From Azolla caroliniana (Eukaryota; Polypodiophyta), in assembly GCA_043228905.1 (NCBI GenBank), contig JBHGNT010000007.1:22134001-22198000 (forward strand): 64,000 nt of DNA. Direction: 5' to 3'. A program made the translations under genes and the position numbers. The notes below the pieces were generated by a model. The model was not told the DNA's origin. It did no database searches and saw nothing but the letters and a program-made list of their open reading frames with translations. How positions within the stretch are numbered: position 1 is the first letter of the stretch; every line of letters starts with the position of its first letter. Below, piece after piece: positions 32,764-45,355 of this stretch.

Positions 32764-35700
32764 ATGGACAGAGGAATGGCGAGTTCACTTCCAACAGAGA
32801 AGCTCGACCGGAGCAACTACGCATCCTGGTCATACAAAATGGCCTAGTACCTGCTGGGGCATGAATATTGGAGCTTCATGGAACGAACGAACGAGGTAGC
32901 ATCGGAGCCGACACACAATGACTTCCAGTTATGGGAGCAAGGAGCGAGCTGAGTATTGTACTGCCTAGTGTCCTGTGTACATGACCAGATGCTTGGCTAC
33001 ATAAAGGATGCAAAAACGCCGAAGGAGGCTTGGGGAAATTTGAGGAAGATTTTCGCCACGAGTACCACAACTCGTAAGTTGCAGCTCCAACAAGAGATGA
33101 ACAACATCCGACAAAGAGACATGTCGGTTACGGACTACACCACCAAGATAAAGGAGATTTGTGACGCACTTGGGTTCATCTATGTGACGGTGGATGAAGA
33201 CGAGATGGTACAAATCTGCCTCGGTGGTCTAGCGCAAAGGTACGGGCCAATCCGGACAATGATCTGCACCCGGGAGAAGCCACTTTCTTCGACTTGCAAT
33301 AGATGCTAATGATCAAAGAAAACCATGTGAGTGGGTCGAGGACCACTCAATCGGACGACCGGATGCTGTACACGGAGACAGATCGGCCTCATGGACGTGG
33401 TGGACGAGGTGGGTCGGCACACAATGGAGGTGGCTGACAAGAGCAGGACCGGAGGCACAGAGGTAGTCCCGACAGTAGTTCGAGACCCTCCACAAGCAGG
33501 GGGAGTCAAAGCGACGCCAAAAGCGGACAAGGAATAGCCGACACAGAATGCTGGTATTGTGGCAAAAAGGGCCATAGGGAAAGCGAGTGCTAGAAGAAGC
33601 GCGCCGATTCAGACAAATCCGGATCTAGAAAAATTGATCAGGAAAACCGGCAAAGCTCGCACTACATAGAAGGATCGGAAGGATCCAGAACCGGGAAGAT
33701 CGGTAAAGCGCCAACCTTCGTGATGAAGCACAAGGCTAACTCGATGAAGAAGACTAGTTCCAAATCGGAGGAAGTATGGTACGTTGATTCCGGAGCGTCC
33801 AACCACATAACGAGCCATGAAGAGTGGTTCTTGTTTTCGGAGAAACCGGAACAACCGGGAATCATCGAAACCGGAGATGACACCCCTCACCCGATTGTGC
33901 ATGTCAGAGAAGTCCCTTTGGGCCATGTCGGATAGAAGGGGAAGCTGATGAACGTATTAGACATACCGACAATCACAAAGAACCTGGTGTCGGTCAGACA
34001 AATCGTCGACCAGGGGATGCAGGTGCGGTTTACGCATCTCGGGTGCTTCATCGAGGAAGATGGCCGGATAATCGCGCAAGGGCGTAGAGAAGGGAGGATG
34101 TTTTTCCTCAACACAAATGACATTGGCACCACCATTTTTGCCAAAGGATAGAAGATTGAATCATAACTCAATCTCTGGCATAAGCGGATTGGCCACGTCA
34201 ATTATCGGAGGCTTCAAGACCTGTAATTGAAACAAGTCGTTTTCGGTTTGCCGAAATTTAGCGGCTGGAAGGCCGAAATTTGTGAAGCCTGCCAACTCGG
34301 GAAGCATCACCGGCATCCATTCCCCACCGAACAAAATCAGAGCCGTAACAAGCTCGACCTAATCCATTCAGATGTATGGGGACCAACATAGAACATTAGT
34401 CTTGGCGCGAGTTGATAATTCGTCTCCTTCATCGACGACTATAGTCGGCACACGTGGATCTACCTCATCGAACGAAAAAGCAAAGTCTTCGAATGTTTCC
34501 GGAACTTGCAAAGCTTAGTTGAACGGGAAATGGAGAGGAAGGTCAAGTGCTTGCGGTGGGATGGCGGAAAAGAATACTTTTCCGGCCAATTCAACAATTA
34601 TCTGCAACAGAACGGAATTCGGAGAGAATTCAACTACAGATACACATCGGAGCAAAACGGTGTGGCTGAAAGGAAGAACTAGTCGATTGTTGACGCGGCA
34701 AGGGCAATGCTGGAGGAGAAAATCATGCCCCAATTCTATTGGGCTGAGGCGGTTCGGACGACTGTCTACATCCAAAACCGGATCGGAGACAAGGTGTCAA
34801 CACACGAGTTGTATTTCGGGTGCAAGCCGAATTTGAGACACCTTCTGATATTCGGTAGCATAGCATATGTGCATGTACCGGATGAGAAGCAGAGGAAGCT
34901 GGATCTGAAGTCGGAGAAGTGCATCCTAGTTGGCTACTCGCATGAGCAAAAGGGGTATAAGTGCTAAAACCCCCAGACTAAGCAAGTCCGAGTAAGCCGA
35001 GATGTCGAGTTTGATGAGAGGACATCATGGTACTCCCTACCGACTCCAACTCCCGATGAAGAGCCGATTCTGGAAGATGAGGCTAGTGAGCCCGAGGAGG
35101 TCCAGGAAGAAGATGAAGAACTCGGCACTCTAGAAGAGAGTCTGATCGCATTCCGGATAAGTGGACCGAATGAGCGGCTGAGTTGGGATGACCAATCGGT
35201 TGAAGAACCGGCGAGTGGTGGAGACTCTGTCGTGCTCTCCCTGCGCAAGGAACTGAGGAGACGGTTCACGCGCAAAGAGAAAGGGAAGTAGAAAATGTAG
35301 GAATATGAAGCCGGCATCGTTGAGTCGGATCGGAGTGAATCCAACTCTGGAAAGGACGAAGGCGGATCTTCGGGACCGAAGTCCGAACTGGCCAAGAAGG
35401 GCCCCAAACCGGGTGATGACAAATTACGCCAGTCTTCTAGTCAGAAGAACCCCGTTATGCGGTACGAATACAATGAGTACATGGCGCATCACTATGCGTG
35501 GATGACTAAAGTGGTGGATGTGCATGAGCTGGAGAGCTACGCCGAAGCGGCAAAGGACGCAAATTGGCACATGGGACCTCGTTGACCCTCCCCGACACTG
35601 TAAACCGATCGGTTGCAAATGGGTGTACAAGGTAAAGTACAATGCCAACGGTTCGGTCAACCGGTACAAGGCCCGGTTAGTGGCGAAGGGATACGCACAA

Positions 35701-37353
35701 ACCCATGGAATCGACTACGACGAAATCTTCGCTCCGGTAGCGGAGATGACGACGGTTAGTGTGGTACTAGCGGTTGTTGCGGCAACGGGGTGGCATCTTC
35801 ACCAGATGGACATGAAGAATGTGTTTCTTCAAGGTGACCTTGAAGAACGGGTCTATATGATCCAACCTCCCGATTTTCAGTCTAAGATAAACAAGTCGGC
35901 GGTGTGCCGGCTTAAAAAGTTGCTTTACGGTCTGAAACAAGCCCCCCGAGCTTGGAATGCAAAGATCATGCACTGGTTGCGTAAGATGGGGTTTGTGACC
36001 TCTAAATCCGACTAATTGTTGTTCATCTGGCAAGGTCAGGACGGTCCGGTTTGCATCTTACTTTATGTAGATGATTTAGTCATCACCGGACCCGGACTCA
36101 ATGAAATCGACCGTGTCAAGGCCTAGCTATCGGATGCATTTGAGATGAAGGATCTAGGGGACCTTCATTATTTCCTTGGGATTGAGGTGATCCGAACCCT
36201 CAACGGCATATTGATCTCACAACGACACTATGGGTTGAATATGTTGTACAAGTTCGACATGACGGAATGTTGACCCATCTCCACACCCCTGGACTGGAAC
36301 CAGAAGCTCCGTCCTAACTCCGGACCGGCCTACGATGAGAAACGGTTCTGACAAATAGTCGGAAGCCTGATATACTTGACAATCACCCGATCCGACATCA
36401 GTTATCCAGTCGGTGTGATCAACCAATTCATGCAGAAGCCAATGGTGGAGCACCTTTAGTGCGTGCATCGAATATTGCGATATGTGAGCGGCACGAAGGA
36501 CCGGGGATTGTTATACCGACATGGTATAAAAGAAAAGCTAGTCGGATACACAGATGCTGACTGGGCTGGTGATGCATCTGATCACCGATCCACCTCCGGT
36601 TACATGTTTTCTCTAGGTAGCACGATTGTTGCGTGGAGCAGCAAAAAGCAGCCAACAGTGGGTTTGTCGAGCGTTGAGGCTGAGTACCGGGGCGCTACCA
36701 ATGCCACCTGTGAAGCCATCTGGCTTCGGCGACTACTATGAGATCTCCGGATTGAGGTGTCGACCCCGATCCTAATCTACTATGACAACATGAGCAACAT
36801 TCAGCTCGCCAAGAACCCAGTGTTCCATCCTTGGACAAAGTACATAGAAGTGCATTATCACTTCGTGCGTGAGCGGGTCCTGAGCGGTGAAGTCGAACTT
36901 CGGTATGTTCAGACAGATTGGCAGGTTGTTGGCATCTTCACCAAACTGCTTGGATTGGACAAGTTGCAACACTTCATCGAAATGCTTGGTGTTCAGCATC
37001 TCGACGTGCCGCACTTGAGGGGGAGAACGGGCACGAGCAAAGGCAAAGAAACCGGTGCCATAACGGGCAAAGGCAAAGAAACTGTTGACGGCACCAGACA
37101 AAGAACCAAAAAGGGAAGAACCAACAAAGGGGGAAACAAGAGGAAAAAGGAAGATGAGTTGACGAAGGAAGTCGGCACATCCAAACAAGCCGGAACGAGC
37201 GGCAGGGGCGGTAGAGTCAAGAAGGACAGAGCCGACCGGAAGGAGAAGGCCAAGACCCGGACATGGTCTAATGTGGTGAAGGGCCTGAAACCGGAAGACA
37301 AGTTGGGGAACACCTACTCGAACAAGAGCGAGAACGAATCGGAGACAGTTTAG
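32764..37353 (+). pseudogene. Copia gag-pol with an added basic C-terminal tail, many stops
   Basis: Domain order is Copia. Gag is at 32,764-33,310 (LDRSNYASWSYKM, DAKTPKEAWGNL). The zinc knuckle is near 33,550 (CWYCGKKGHRESEC, all four ligands). Protease is near 33,780 (YVDSGASNHI, active-site DSG). Integrase is at 34,150-34,900 (RIGHVNYRRLQD, CEACQLGKH). RT is at 35,550-36,250 (GCKWVYKVKYNANGSV, catalytic LLYVDDLVI). RNase H is at 36,400-37,010 ([20 protein letters not shown]). After RNase H the usual end 'PHLRG' overlaps a polypurine-like TTGAGGGGGAG (37,015-37,025). The frame then runs on for about 110 Lys/Gly/Thr-rich residues to TAG at 37,351. At least eight in-frame stops fit C-to-T changes, so the copy is inactive. 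Confidence 0.93.
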
Positions 37354-37537
37354 CACGTTGTTTGTACAGAGTTATAGAGTATTTTTATTTTTGAATCTAC
37401 GTTTAAGTTCTGCTCTCTCTGTCTCTCCCGCGTATACTCTCTATGTACTAAGCTTCTCCATTAAACTTTCATCTTATTCTCTATTGTTATCCGGCTGAGC
37501 CGGTTCTTTCTAAAGCATCCACACGTTAACATTCACA
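37354..37537 (+). mobile_element. truncated 3' LTR of Copia (R-U5 only)
   Basis: The segment aligns with 32,486-32,669 of the 5' LTR from CACGTTGT to the terminal AACATTCACA. The first about 240 bases (U3, with TATA) are missing and the true polypurine tract is absent. The flanking 5-mers GGAAA (left of 32,244) and AGGTC (right of 37,537) do not match as a target-site duplication. Confidence 0.88.
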
Positions 37538-38960
37538 AGGTCGTAGGTGCTCCATTATTGTGTACCGTTGATACATGTCCATTGTCTCGTGCCTTATACC
37601 TAGTCATTTCAAGGCGTTTTGCGGGTGTGGCTCAAGGTCCTGGCTAGAGGTATCACACTCATTTGTGTCTGGGAAGACTATCATCTTAGGGGTGACATTC
37701 AGACTTGTGCCTTGGTTTGTTGTTTCTCCATTGGGTGTAGTTCCACTCAATCTCCGCATTAGGGGGTCTTAACATGACTTATCCTTCGTCGCTTCCCTGT
37801 TTTGTAAGATTTAATGAGAACTTTCTCTTGTGTGCTTGGGGTCACCTTAGGCCTTTCCTTGGGGCTTAAGAAAGTACTCAGGGAGTGTTCATGAGTTGGG
37901 GGGGGGGGGGGGGGGGGGGCTCTTGTAGTAGATCAAATCAATTGGGCCTCAGAGGTGATGGAGGATAGGACATGGGTTTTCTCCACCACTCGCCATTCCA
38001 TCATAGCCTTATTGGATCGTGGTGGGGGAGGCCTCTAATGTCCTATGGTGCCACAACCTTCCAGGGTCTCCTTGGCGAAATCTTTAATGCCTCTCATGGG
38101 ACAATGTTTTTTTAAATGACCAAGTTTTTTGCATGCAAAACATTGCCTCAGTGTGTTGATCACTTCTATGCGTTGTTCAATCCGCATTCCGTTTTTTCTA
38201 GGGACGAGGATATTGGAAGGAAGTTTGTCGATGTCCTACACCAAAAGGCGTATAGAGGGAGGGCCTAGGTGTTTCTTTAGCCTGTCCCTTAGCATTAGTT
38301 CCTCGTCCAACATCATACTGAAGGAGTTTCCAATAGTATGAAGTAACATGTTGTATTCTAAGGATAAACCAGGAAACAACATTGTTACCTTTTTAATGGA
38401 ATCATCGTGTTGTGTGGCCTTCTCTGGGTTAAAAACATGTGTCCATTTACACATGAACATCCATGTGTTTGGGACATGGCAGGGAGACATTGCTATGAGG
38501 TTTGATGCTGAATCCTTGTCCTCTAGGACGATTTGATAGAAACCTTTTGTTGGACTTCCTTTATACCACCTAATTGTGAATAGTATTTTCCTTGCAACAT
38601 ATCTCGCAGTAATCCTCAATTTGGGCGTGATCCCACCACGTGGCATATGACCACTATTCGCTCAAGGCGATCTATCTCCTGCTCAAGTAGTAGCATTTCT
38701 TCACTAGAGAAACTAATCTCAATAGGACACCCGCTACATGGGTTGTTTTGATCTTGCATTTGCTCTTTATCAACCGAGGGGCTTGTTTGAGATGCGTGTT
38801 CGGTAGTGGCGATGTCTAGGGTTTCCATGATTGAGGCAATCTTCCAATGTTTTGATTTTTGTTGGGGGAGGCGGCCACTCGTCAAATGTTCTTGTTGTAT
38901 CGGTTTTTTAAATAAATAAATAAATAAAGTCGAACTCTTTTTTTGGGGTGGGATGGTGGT
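37538..38960 (-). pseudogene. LINE-A, 5' part: ORF1 with DUF4283-like domain and zinc knuckle
   Basis: Leftward from about 38,836, an acidic N-terminus (METLDIATTEHASQ) precedes a DUF4283-like RNA-binding region (38,640-38,240: KLRITARYVARKILFTIRWY, VPNTWMFMCKWTHVF). A perfect CCHC knuckle, CFACKKLGHLKKHC, follows near 38,140-38,100. Pro-rich coding with a 20-base homopolymer and stops comes next. It joins the 3' part of LINE-A across the Copia insertion. The 5'UTR probably continues to about 39,000-39,300, where (TAAA)n and G-rich tracts occur. ORF1 proteins of this type coat LINE RNA. Confidence 0.85.
37899..37919 (+). repeat. poly(G) run of about 20
   Basis: A homopolymer in the LINE ORF1 spacer, encoding Pro on the minus strand. 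Its length is likely to be unreliable in any assembly. Confidence 0.9.
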
Positions 38961-38999
38961 CCCACTACTCGAAGCTTTTGGGGGGAAACCCTAATTGAG

Positions 39000-41400
39000 C
39001 AGGATGGTGAAGAGTCGTCGAAGGCGGCCGACCAGGAGGCTGTGATGACCCCGACTGTAGGTCGTCAGCTGGAAGTGGTAGGACCTACAGAGGGTGCATT
39101 GGCAGGTGGGCGTGATTCAGCCCTATTCCTGCTCCGTTCCTGTTGCACCTCTCACAAGGACGTGCTTCAGCCCCTGCTCCGTTGCTCATACTCATGCTCA
39201 TGCTCTTGGTCCTGGTCCGCTTGCTTCGTTGCTCCTACCAAATTAATCAATCCTTTGCGACCACCCTCAGTTCTTTTCTAAACAAAAACCAAACAAATTA
39301 GTCTTTGTATGTATATTAATTTAACCTACCATCATCATGTACATCAAAAGTCATAAACAGTTCTTGCCCAAATATATGCCCTTACTCCAATCAAAACATC
39401 CAATGGGGTAAACAAGCCTATCCACTTTGTGTAGAAGGTCCAAATTGCATCTATACATTAGAAAAGATGGCTTCGATAACGTAAAACATTGTTATTCCCT
39501 CCCTTGTCTTATTAAGCACCAAAATTCTTTGATCTATTGACGAGGATAGAAATGTTGTCCAAGCACTTATAGACTATGCTAGCTCTTGATGTAATTTTTC
39601 CCATGTGCATCGAGTATGCTTTCAAAGCATATCTCCCCTATGGTCAGTGAAGATCGAATATCCAAATCAAGGGTTGTCTTTATCTTTTTTTGGATATCTC
39701 TTTACTAAATCCAGAGAGACATCCTTCCATGAACTAATAATAGATCGAGCAAATCTATCTTCCATTTGTAGAAATATCAAAATATTATTGTCTTCCAAAA
39801 AACTCCAACAAGTTTTGGGCTTCCATGGAAAAAACAAATGATAGTGATGAAGAGAACAAAATAAGCAAATGATGAAAACTATTACTACATTATAAGAACA
39901 TGAACATTAGAATATGATTTTGAATGTTGAAACAAAGGTAGAAGCATATAATTTGTTATGATGCCAATGTCTATGGTTAATGGATATGATAATCCCTAAT
40001 GTTCATGGCAAACTTTGCTTATGAGCACAAATGTGTTTTGTTACTCATGACCATAGATTAACACACGAGTGATATTTGTGATATTCTCCATGCATGATAT
40101 TCGCAATATTCAAGAATATGAAATGGCCCCAAGAATATTATAAAACCATTCGTTTTGCAAAATAAATAAATAAAAATGATATTAATTCATTTTTTGAAAG
40201 AAAAATAAAAAAATAATTTAATTCACTGAAAAAAGAACAATCATTCACTAATAGATTATAAAAATATGATTAGTATTAAGTCTCCTTTATAGTGTCAAAA
40301 ATAAATGGGGGGGGTCTATGAACCTTTATTTTATTTTATTTATTTATTTAGTTTTTTTTTCCCAAAAAAAAACCTACTTCATATTAATTAGCAACCAAAA
40401 TACAACAAAGTTCAACACTAAGATTCATAGAGACAACCTTAGTGGAGTTAGTATCTACAACATAGTGGAACAACTCCAAAACCAACAAAACTCACACTAC
40501 TCTTCCTCCCACAACTCCTACAATAATCCCCAACCCTACCTATCCCACCAAACTCTTTTACAACAAAGTTATCCCGATAATACGACTATGATAACTTACT
40601 TGTACCCCATCCAAACATGCATATTTACATCCCATATACAATATTAGGGGTTGTCGGTAGAAACAACGACCTAGGCGCATGGTAGTTCCACTTAGGCCAT
40701 GTCGAAGATTTGATCATCAAGGGAGAACCACCCCATTTCAACAAAAAATTTGACCTTGCCATTTCTGCTTCGTCTGAACCCCCCGAATCGAGTTGTACCA
40801 TCCACACAACTAGGCCACCAGCTCGAACCAAATGTTTAACATCATCTCACCACATGTAAGCTTTTGCCGCTGAAAACGAACTTGCAACGCCTCATCCAAA
40901 TGTGCTAGACCGATAAGCATGCCACCATAAGCCAAATCTCCTAAAAAAGCAGAATTTGTGTCAAGTCTCACCCCAACACATTGGGACACACTATGGGTTT
41001 AACTATTTTGCCCAACCGTCTCCTTTTAATGTGACACCCTATATGGAACCCCACACAACTTTCCCATTTACACCGCAAGTAGCCACGATTTTGAGTCTTC
41101 TACACCAAACGAATATTATTTATATTTAAAAAAAGGAATATTTTTTATATTTATTATAGAAATATGATTAGTGTGAAGTCCCATTTTTAATGTTAGATAA
41201 AAATATATTTAAAAAGTGGGGAATTTATGAACCTTTATTTATTTCATTGATTTATTATTTATTAAAAATAAAACAAATACTTTTACATTTATTATAAAAA
41301 TTTATTATTGTGAAGTCTCCTTTTTTATATCTAGGAAACCAAAAAGGACGGTGTTTATGAACTCTCTCTCTCTTTTTGTTTTTGGTAAAAGCACACAATT
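39000..41400. other. intergenic stretch with a three-copy dispersed repeat
   Basis: Copies of a block 'AAATATGATTAGTRTGAAGTC.CC.TTT...GGGG...TTATGAACCTTTATTT' occur at about 40,263-40,340, 41,158-41,248 and (partial) 41,290-41,372. Each is near runs of TTTA. ORFs at 38,943-39,281, 40,318-40,647 and 40,625-40,831 show no family features. No gene is supported. Confidence 0.6.
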
Positions 41401-41419
41401 ATATTAATTGTATGTAAAA

Positions 41420-42300
41420 TCCACTTAGTTACAACACTTCTTAGTCTCCTCTACCTATCTTAGCAAATAACAGTGGGCTTAGTGGACATCCTTGCTGCAC
41501 GGATCTAGTAAGAAACACTTTCGGAGTAACTCTGCCATTAAGCATCACACACGAGGTCTCATTTTGCCCTAGCAAAAAGATAAGTTGACACATACGAGGA
41601 CCAAACCCCATATTATACATCACACCTGAGAGGAAAGACCAATTTACATGATCATATGTTTTTTCCAAATCTAATTGCACCATAACCATTTCTTGATGTA
41701 TATGTCAAGCATAATCAATAGCCATTTGAACATTCAAAACATTATGCAATATATTTCTACATGTAATAAAACCATATTGAGATGGATAAATAAGTTGAGG
41801 TAAGAACTTCTCAAGTCTGTTGGATAATATATTTGCAAACACTTTGCATAACCCTCCCATCAATGAAATAGACCTCCATTGTTGAAATGACTTCGGAGAT
41901 GGTACCTTTGGTATCAATTTGATTAAGCCCACCTTCCAGCTCTCAGGCATGAAACCAAAATCCCAACATTATTGAAACGTTTGTGTGAATGGACTCTTAA
42001 GCATGCCAACATACTTCTTAAAAACTTCATTTGTAACACCATCCCAACCAGGGCTTTTACCATTTGAAAGGTGTACCTTTTTCACCTCAGCTTCTTCAAA
42101 ATCAGCATCCAATTATTGACAAACCTTTGTATTCACGACACTCCCAATTACATTATAAAACTCTTGTCGTGCTTTCAACAGATCCTCATTAATAATCAAC
42201 TTTGGCCTAATCAAATTCTTAAAATGAGTAATACATAACTCGATAACCTTGATTGGGTCTACAACAATGTCATCCCCTATCTTAATTTGTATCGCATTTG
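41420..42300 (-). pseudogene. LINE-B reverse transcriptase fragment
   Basis: The minus strand encodes RT blocks MPESWKVGLIKLIPKVPSPK and WRSISLMGGLCKVFANIL (41,950-41,820). A further block is VQLDLEKTYDHVNW (near 41,680), with the first catalytic Asp. QQGCPLSPLLFAKIGRGD comes near 41,460. Homology stops before the FADD block. Upstream (42,300-41,960) is the connecting region between endonuclease and RT, with several stops. It is truncated at both ends and more AT-rich than LINE-A. Confidence 0.85.
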
Positions 42301-42585
42301 AACGAGTATATGGTGGTCTTAAACATATGAGATTGTGATTGATTATCTATAAATCCCTCCTTTAATTGACCTAGTCTTGTTTGTTGATAACTTTGACAAG
42401 ACAAATTCTTCACAATGCCATGTACTTGAACTTGAACATCCAAAAGCTCTTCATCATGCAGATTATTCATCAATAGTACATTGCATTGCGTAAGAATATA
42501 TGAAAAGTTATCAATCAATTTCGTATGTCTTTTAGCATTAGCCATACCATAAAAACGGTGAATATCATTGATGTTTTGTAGTGTG

Positions 42586-42589
<4 letters not shown>

Positions 42590-42643
<54 letters not shown>
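42590..42643 (+). repeat. (CT)27 tract
   Basis: An uninterrupted dinucleotide repeat between LINE-B and LINE-C. The Arg-Glu and Ser-Leu ORFs across it are artefacts. Confidence 0.95.
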
Positions 42644-42650
<7 letters not shown>

Positions 42651-43099
42651 CAATGCTTTTCATGCATGCATATGCATATTCGTATGCATTTGTTTGGGAA
42701 CCCCCACGAATGCGAATATGTCAATCTATGCTTATAACAATGGGAAAAGGCACATAGGTGCACATGGAAAAACATTATATTATGTGTTTTTCCAAGTTCC
42801 ATTGGGATGAATTGGGAAGGGTGCCCTAATCAACTCATCTCTCCTTGAATTCATGTTCACAAATTCATCACAAGGGATAGATAAAATATATGTTTCTTAT
42901 TATTATTATTTAAAGATTCACCTTGGTATTAATGGAAAGATGCCCAAAGGCTTAAAAGAACTCATATAGGACAACACAACCAACATACCCACATCAACCA
43001 AAATGTCGAAGAGCAAAAGCCCTCATGCAGTTACCTTAGAAAGTGGGATCTTGCCATAATGGGGGCTGGAAAAAGCCACCTTGGTGCAACATATCTTCA

Positions 43100-45330
43100 C
43101 TTTATTCTCTCCCCAAAAGAGGTGAAGACCTGTACCCTTGTCTACATTTCTCTAAAATGTTGCTGCTTACGAAACTCAACATCAAGCTCACCAGTCATTG
43201 ATTCATATTGACGTCTTAGAGTATGCAAAAGCATCAACCATATCTCCTTGACTAACTCAACTGCATTCTGTTTGACTTTTTAAAATACACATTTACATCT
43301 TGCCTTCCACAATACCCAAATTACTAAAGAAGATATTGTAGACCAAACCTTGTCCTCTACCAAACAACGATTGTTGTAGTGTAAGAGACATCCAATACCC
43401 CCCTTCACAGATTATCCCATAATGTACCACCAACCATCGAAACAATACAACCGTTTTAGAAATTTGCATGGCCCACAACCATTTCCAATAAGCACCCAAC
43501 CAAGAGTCTTCTAAATTACCAGCTTTCCAATATTTATAAGTTGCTTGCACAACAGCCAATCCATTAACCATTGATTAGGAAACCCTAACTTTTCCATGGT
43601 GCCCTAAAAAAAGACTAATATGATTTTTCAAAACCCAACAACAAGATAGCCAAATCCTCTTTCATTTCTTGTGAAATTGTGACCAATTCCCAAAATAAGA
43701 AAATGTTATTTAGTATACCCCTATCCTATAAGAACCCTGTTTGGGTGTTATGAATGATGTGTGTTAAAAAAGGTTGCAATCTCGTAGTCAACAACTTAGC
43801 ATATATTTTATAAATAGTAGTTAATATAATGATGGGTCACCACTTCCTAATATGAACCACTACCCTTTCTAACTTAAGAATAGGATATATCATACCATTT
43901 GTCCATTTTCCTAGCATAAATCCAATATCAAACACCACCTGGAATGCAACAGTAATGTCATTCCCAAATAAACTCCCAATAATTCCGGAAGAAATCTGCT
44001 AAAAGCCAATCAGTACCAGGACATACCTGTATGCCAATTTCATCCAAAGCAACCCTTACTTCAAAAACCGAAATATGCTTAATCAAAACAACTACCATAT
44101 GTAAAACACGTGTATGCATGGTCTACCATACAACTCTACGACTCTCCAACTAATCAAGTGTAAAACATTAAGCATACAATAAATTCCTATAAAATTGCTT
44201 AAGAATATCCCTCATTTCTTGGGCATCCTCCGAGATAGATCCATCATTCCTCTAAAGTTGTTTCATCCCATTACAAGTTCTTTTTTAAGTTACAAGTTTG
44301 AAAAACTCAATAGAGACTTTATCCCCCACCTATGCCCACTTTGCAACAAACGTATTATAAGTGCATTGAGCCCACACATCTTGTAACTTAGAGATCTTAT
44401 CCGTTGTATTATTCAATTTAGACATCACCACGTAGCCCATGGCATACATTGCTAAAAATGTTGCAATGAAACAATCGCTCGTTTAGCTCAATATCTTATT
44501 TTTGAGTTGACATTGTTCCTCCTCCGCTTTGCTACGAAACCAATTACTAACATTGGTAATTACATTCACAACTCTATTACACACCATCAGTTGCGATGCA
44601 TCTTCATCCTTCCAAAATGTCAAAACATCTTCTCGAATGGCAACATCAACATACAATGAGGAAGGTATAAACGTCCTAAAGGACTTAAATTTTTCCACTT
44701 TTTTCAAAGTAACAATAAGATGCGAGTGATTTGTGAAAGTTGTCCCAACTAATATTTGTAATGATCCTCCTAATCCCATAAAGAAGTCATCAGCATAAAA
44801 TCTGTCTAATCGAGCTAGATTAATGCCTAACATCCTTCTATCTGATCTAGCGAATTGCAAAGATTCGACATGCTTTTGCTAAAGGAGGAAGAGCACCAAG
44901 TATCTTGAAAACCATAACGCACAATCTCTCCCAGATGTTTAATTCAGAACCATATAAAACCGTTTGGCTACCCCCACTTCTATCCAACTTATCCTCGATC
45001 ACATTAAAATCTTCGACCATACACCAACGATCTGCAAGGGGCAAAGTATCACACAGAGAGAACCAGAACCTTCTCCTATCCAACGACGATGACGACGCAT
45101 TACGGGCATATACATTTATAAAACCCAGTTTGTAGATTCGGCATTTCTAAAATAATAAATTGCAACTCTTCCTTCCACTAAAAATCCTATGTAGCCTTCG
45201 TGGTCTGCGATTATAAGAGCGGCTTGTGTTTCAGGTGTCCGGGATGCGGTTTTGGGCGACCAAATTATGTTTGTCCCAAGGAAATGCTGCTCACACTCCC
45301 CAAGTGTCCATTGGCCTCCCACAAGAACAG
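43100..45330 (-). pseudogene. LINE-C: endonuclease, RT and C-terminus, internally shortened
   Basis: Leftward from about 45,322, endonuclease blocks include LIIADHEGYIGFLVEG, WCMVEDFNVIEDKLDRSG (near 45,010; normally GDFN) and LARLDRFYADDFF (near 44,800). RT remnants lie near 43,900-43,750 (VVVHIRKW, TTIYKIYAKLLTTRLQ, IHNTQTGF). The C-terminal zinc-region lead-in YWKWLWAMQISKTVVLFRWL is at 43,480-43,420. The first two RT blocks and the last domain are only about 450 bp apart, less than in LINE-A, so an internal deletion has removed the catalytic centre. Its 5' end lies about 75 bp from the LRR gene start codon, head to head. Confidence 0.85.
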
Positions 45331-45352
45331 AGAGAAACAGAGTAGGCCTCTC

Positions 45353-45355
<3 letters not shown>

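Noticed and set aside
36772-37356. 194-aa minus-strand ORF over the Copia 3' end
   Set aside because: Antisense of the RNase H and tail coding; no start context or family.
32244-37537. Complete, active Copia
   Set aside because: Multiple in-frame stops, frameshifts and a 3' LTR without U3.
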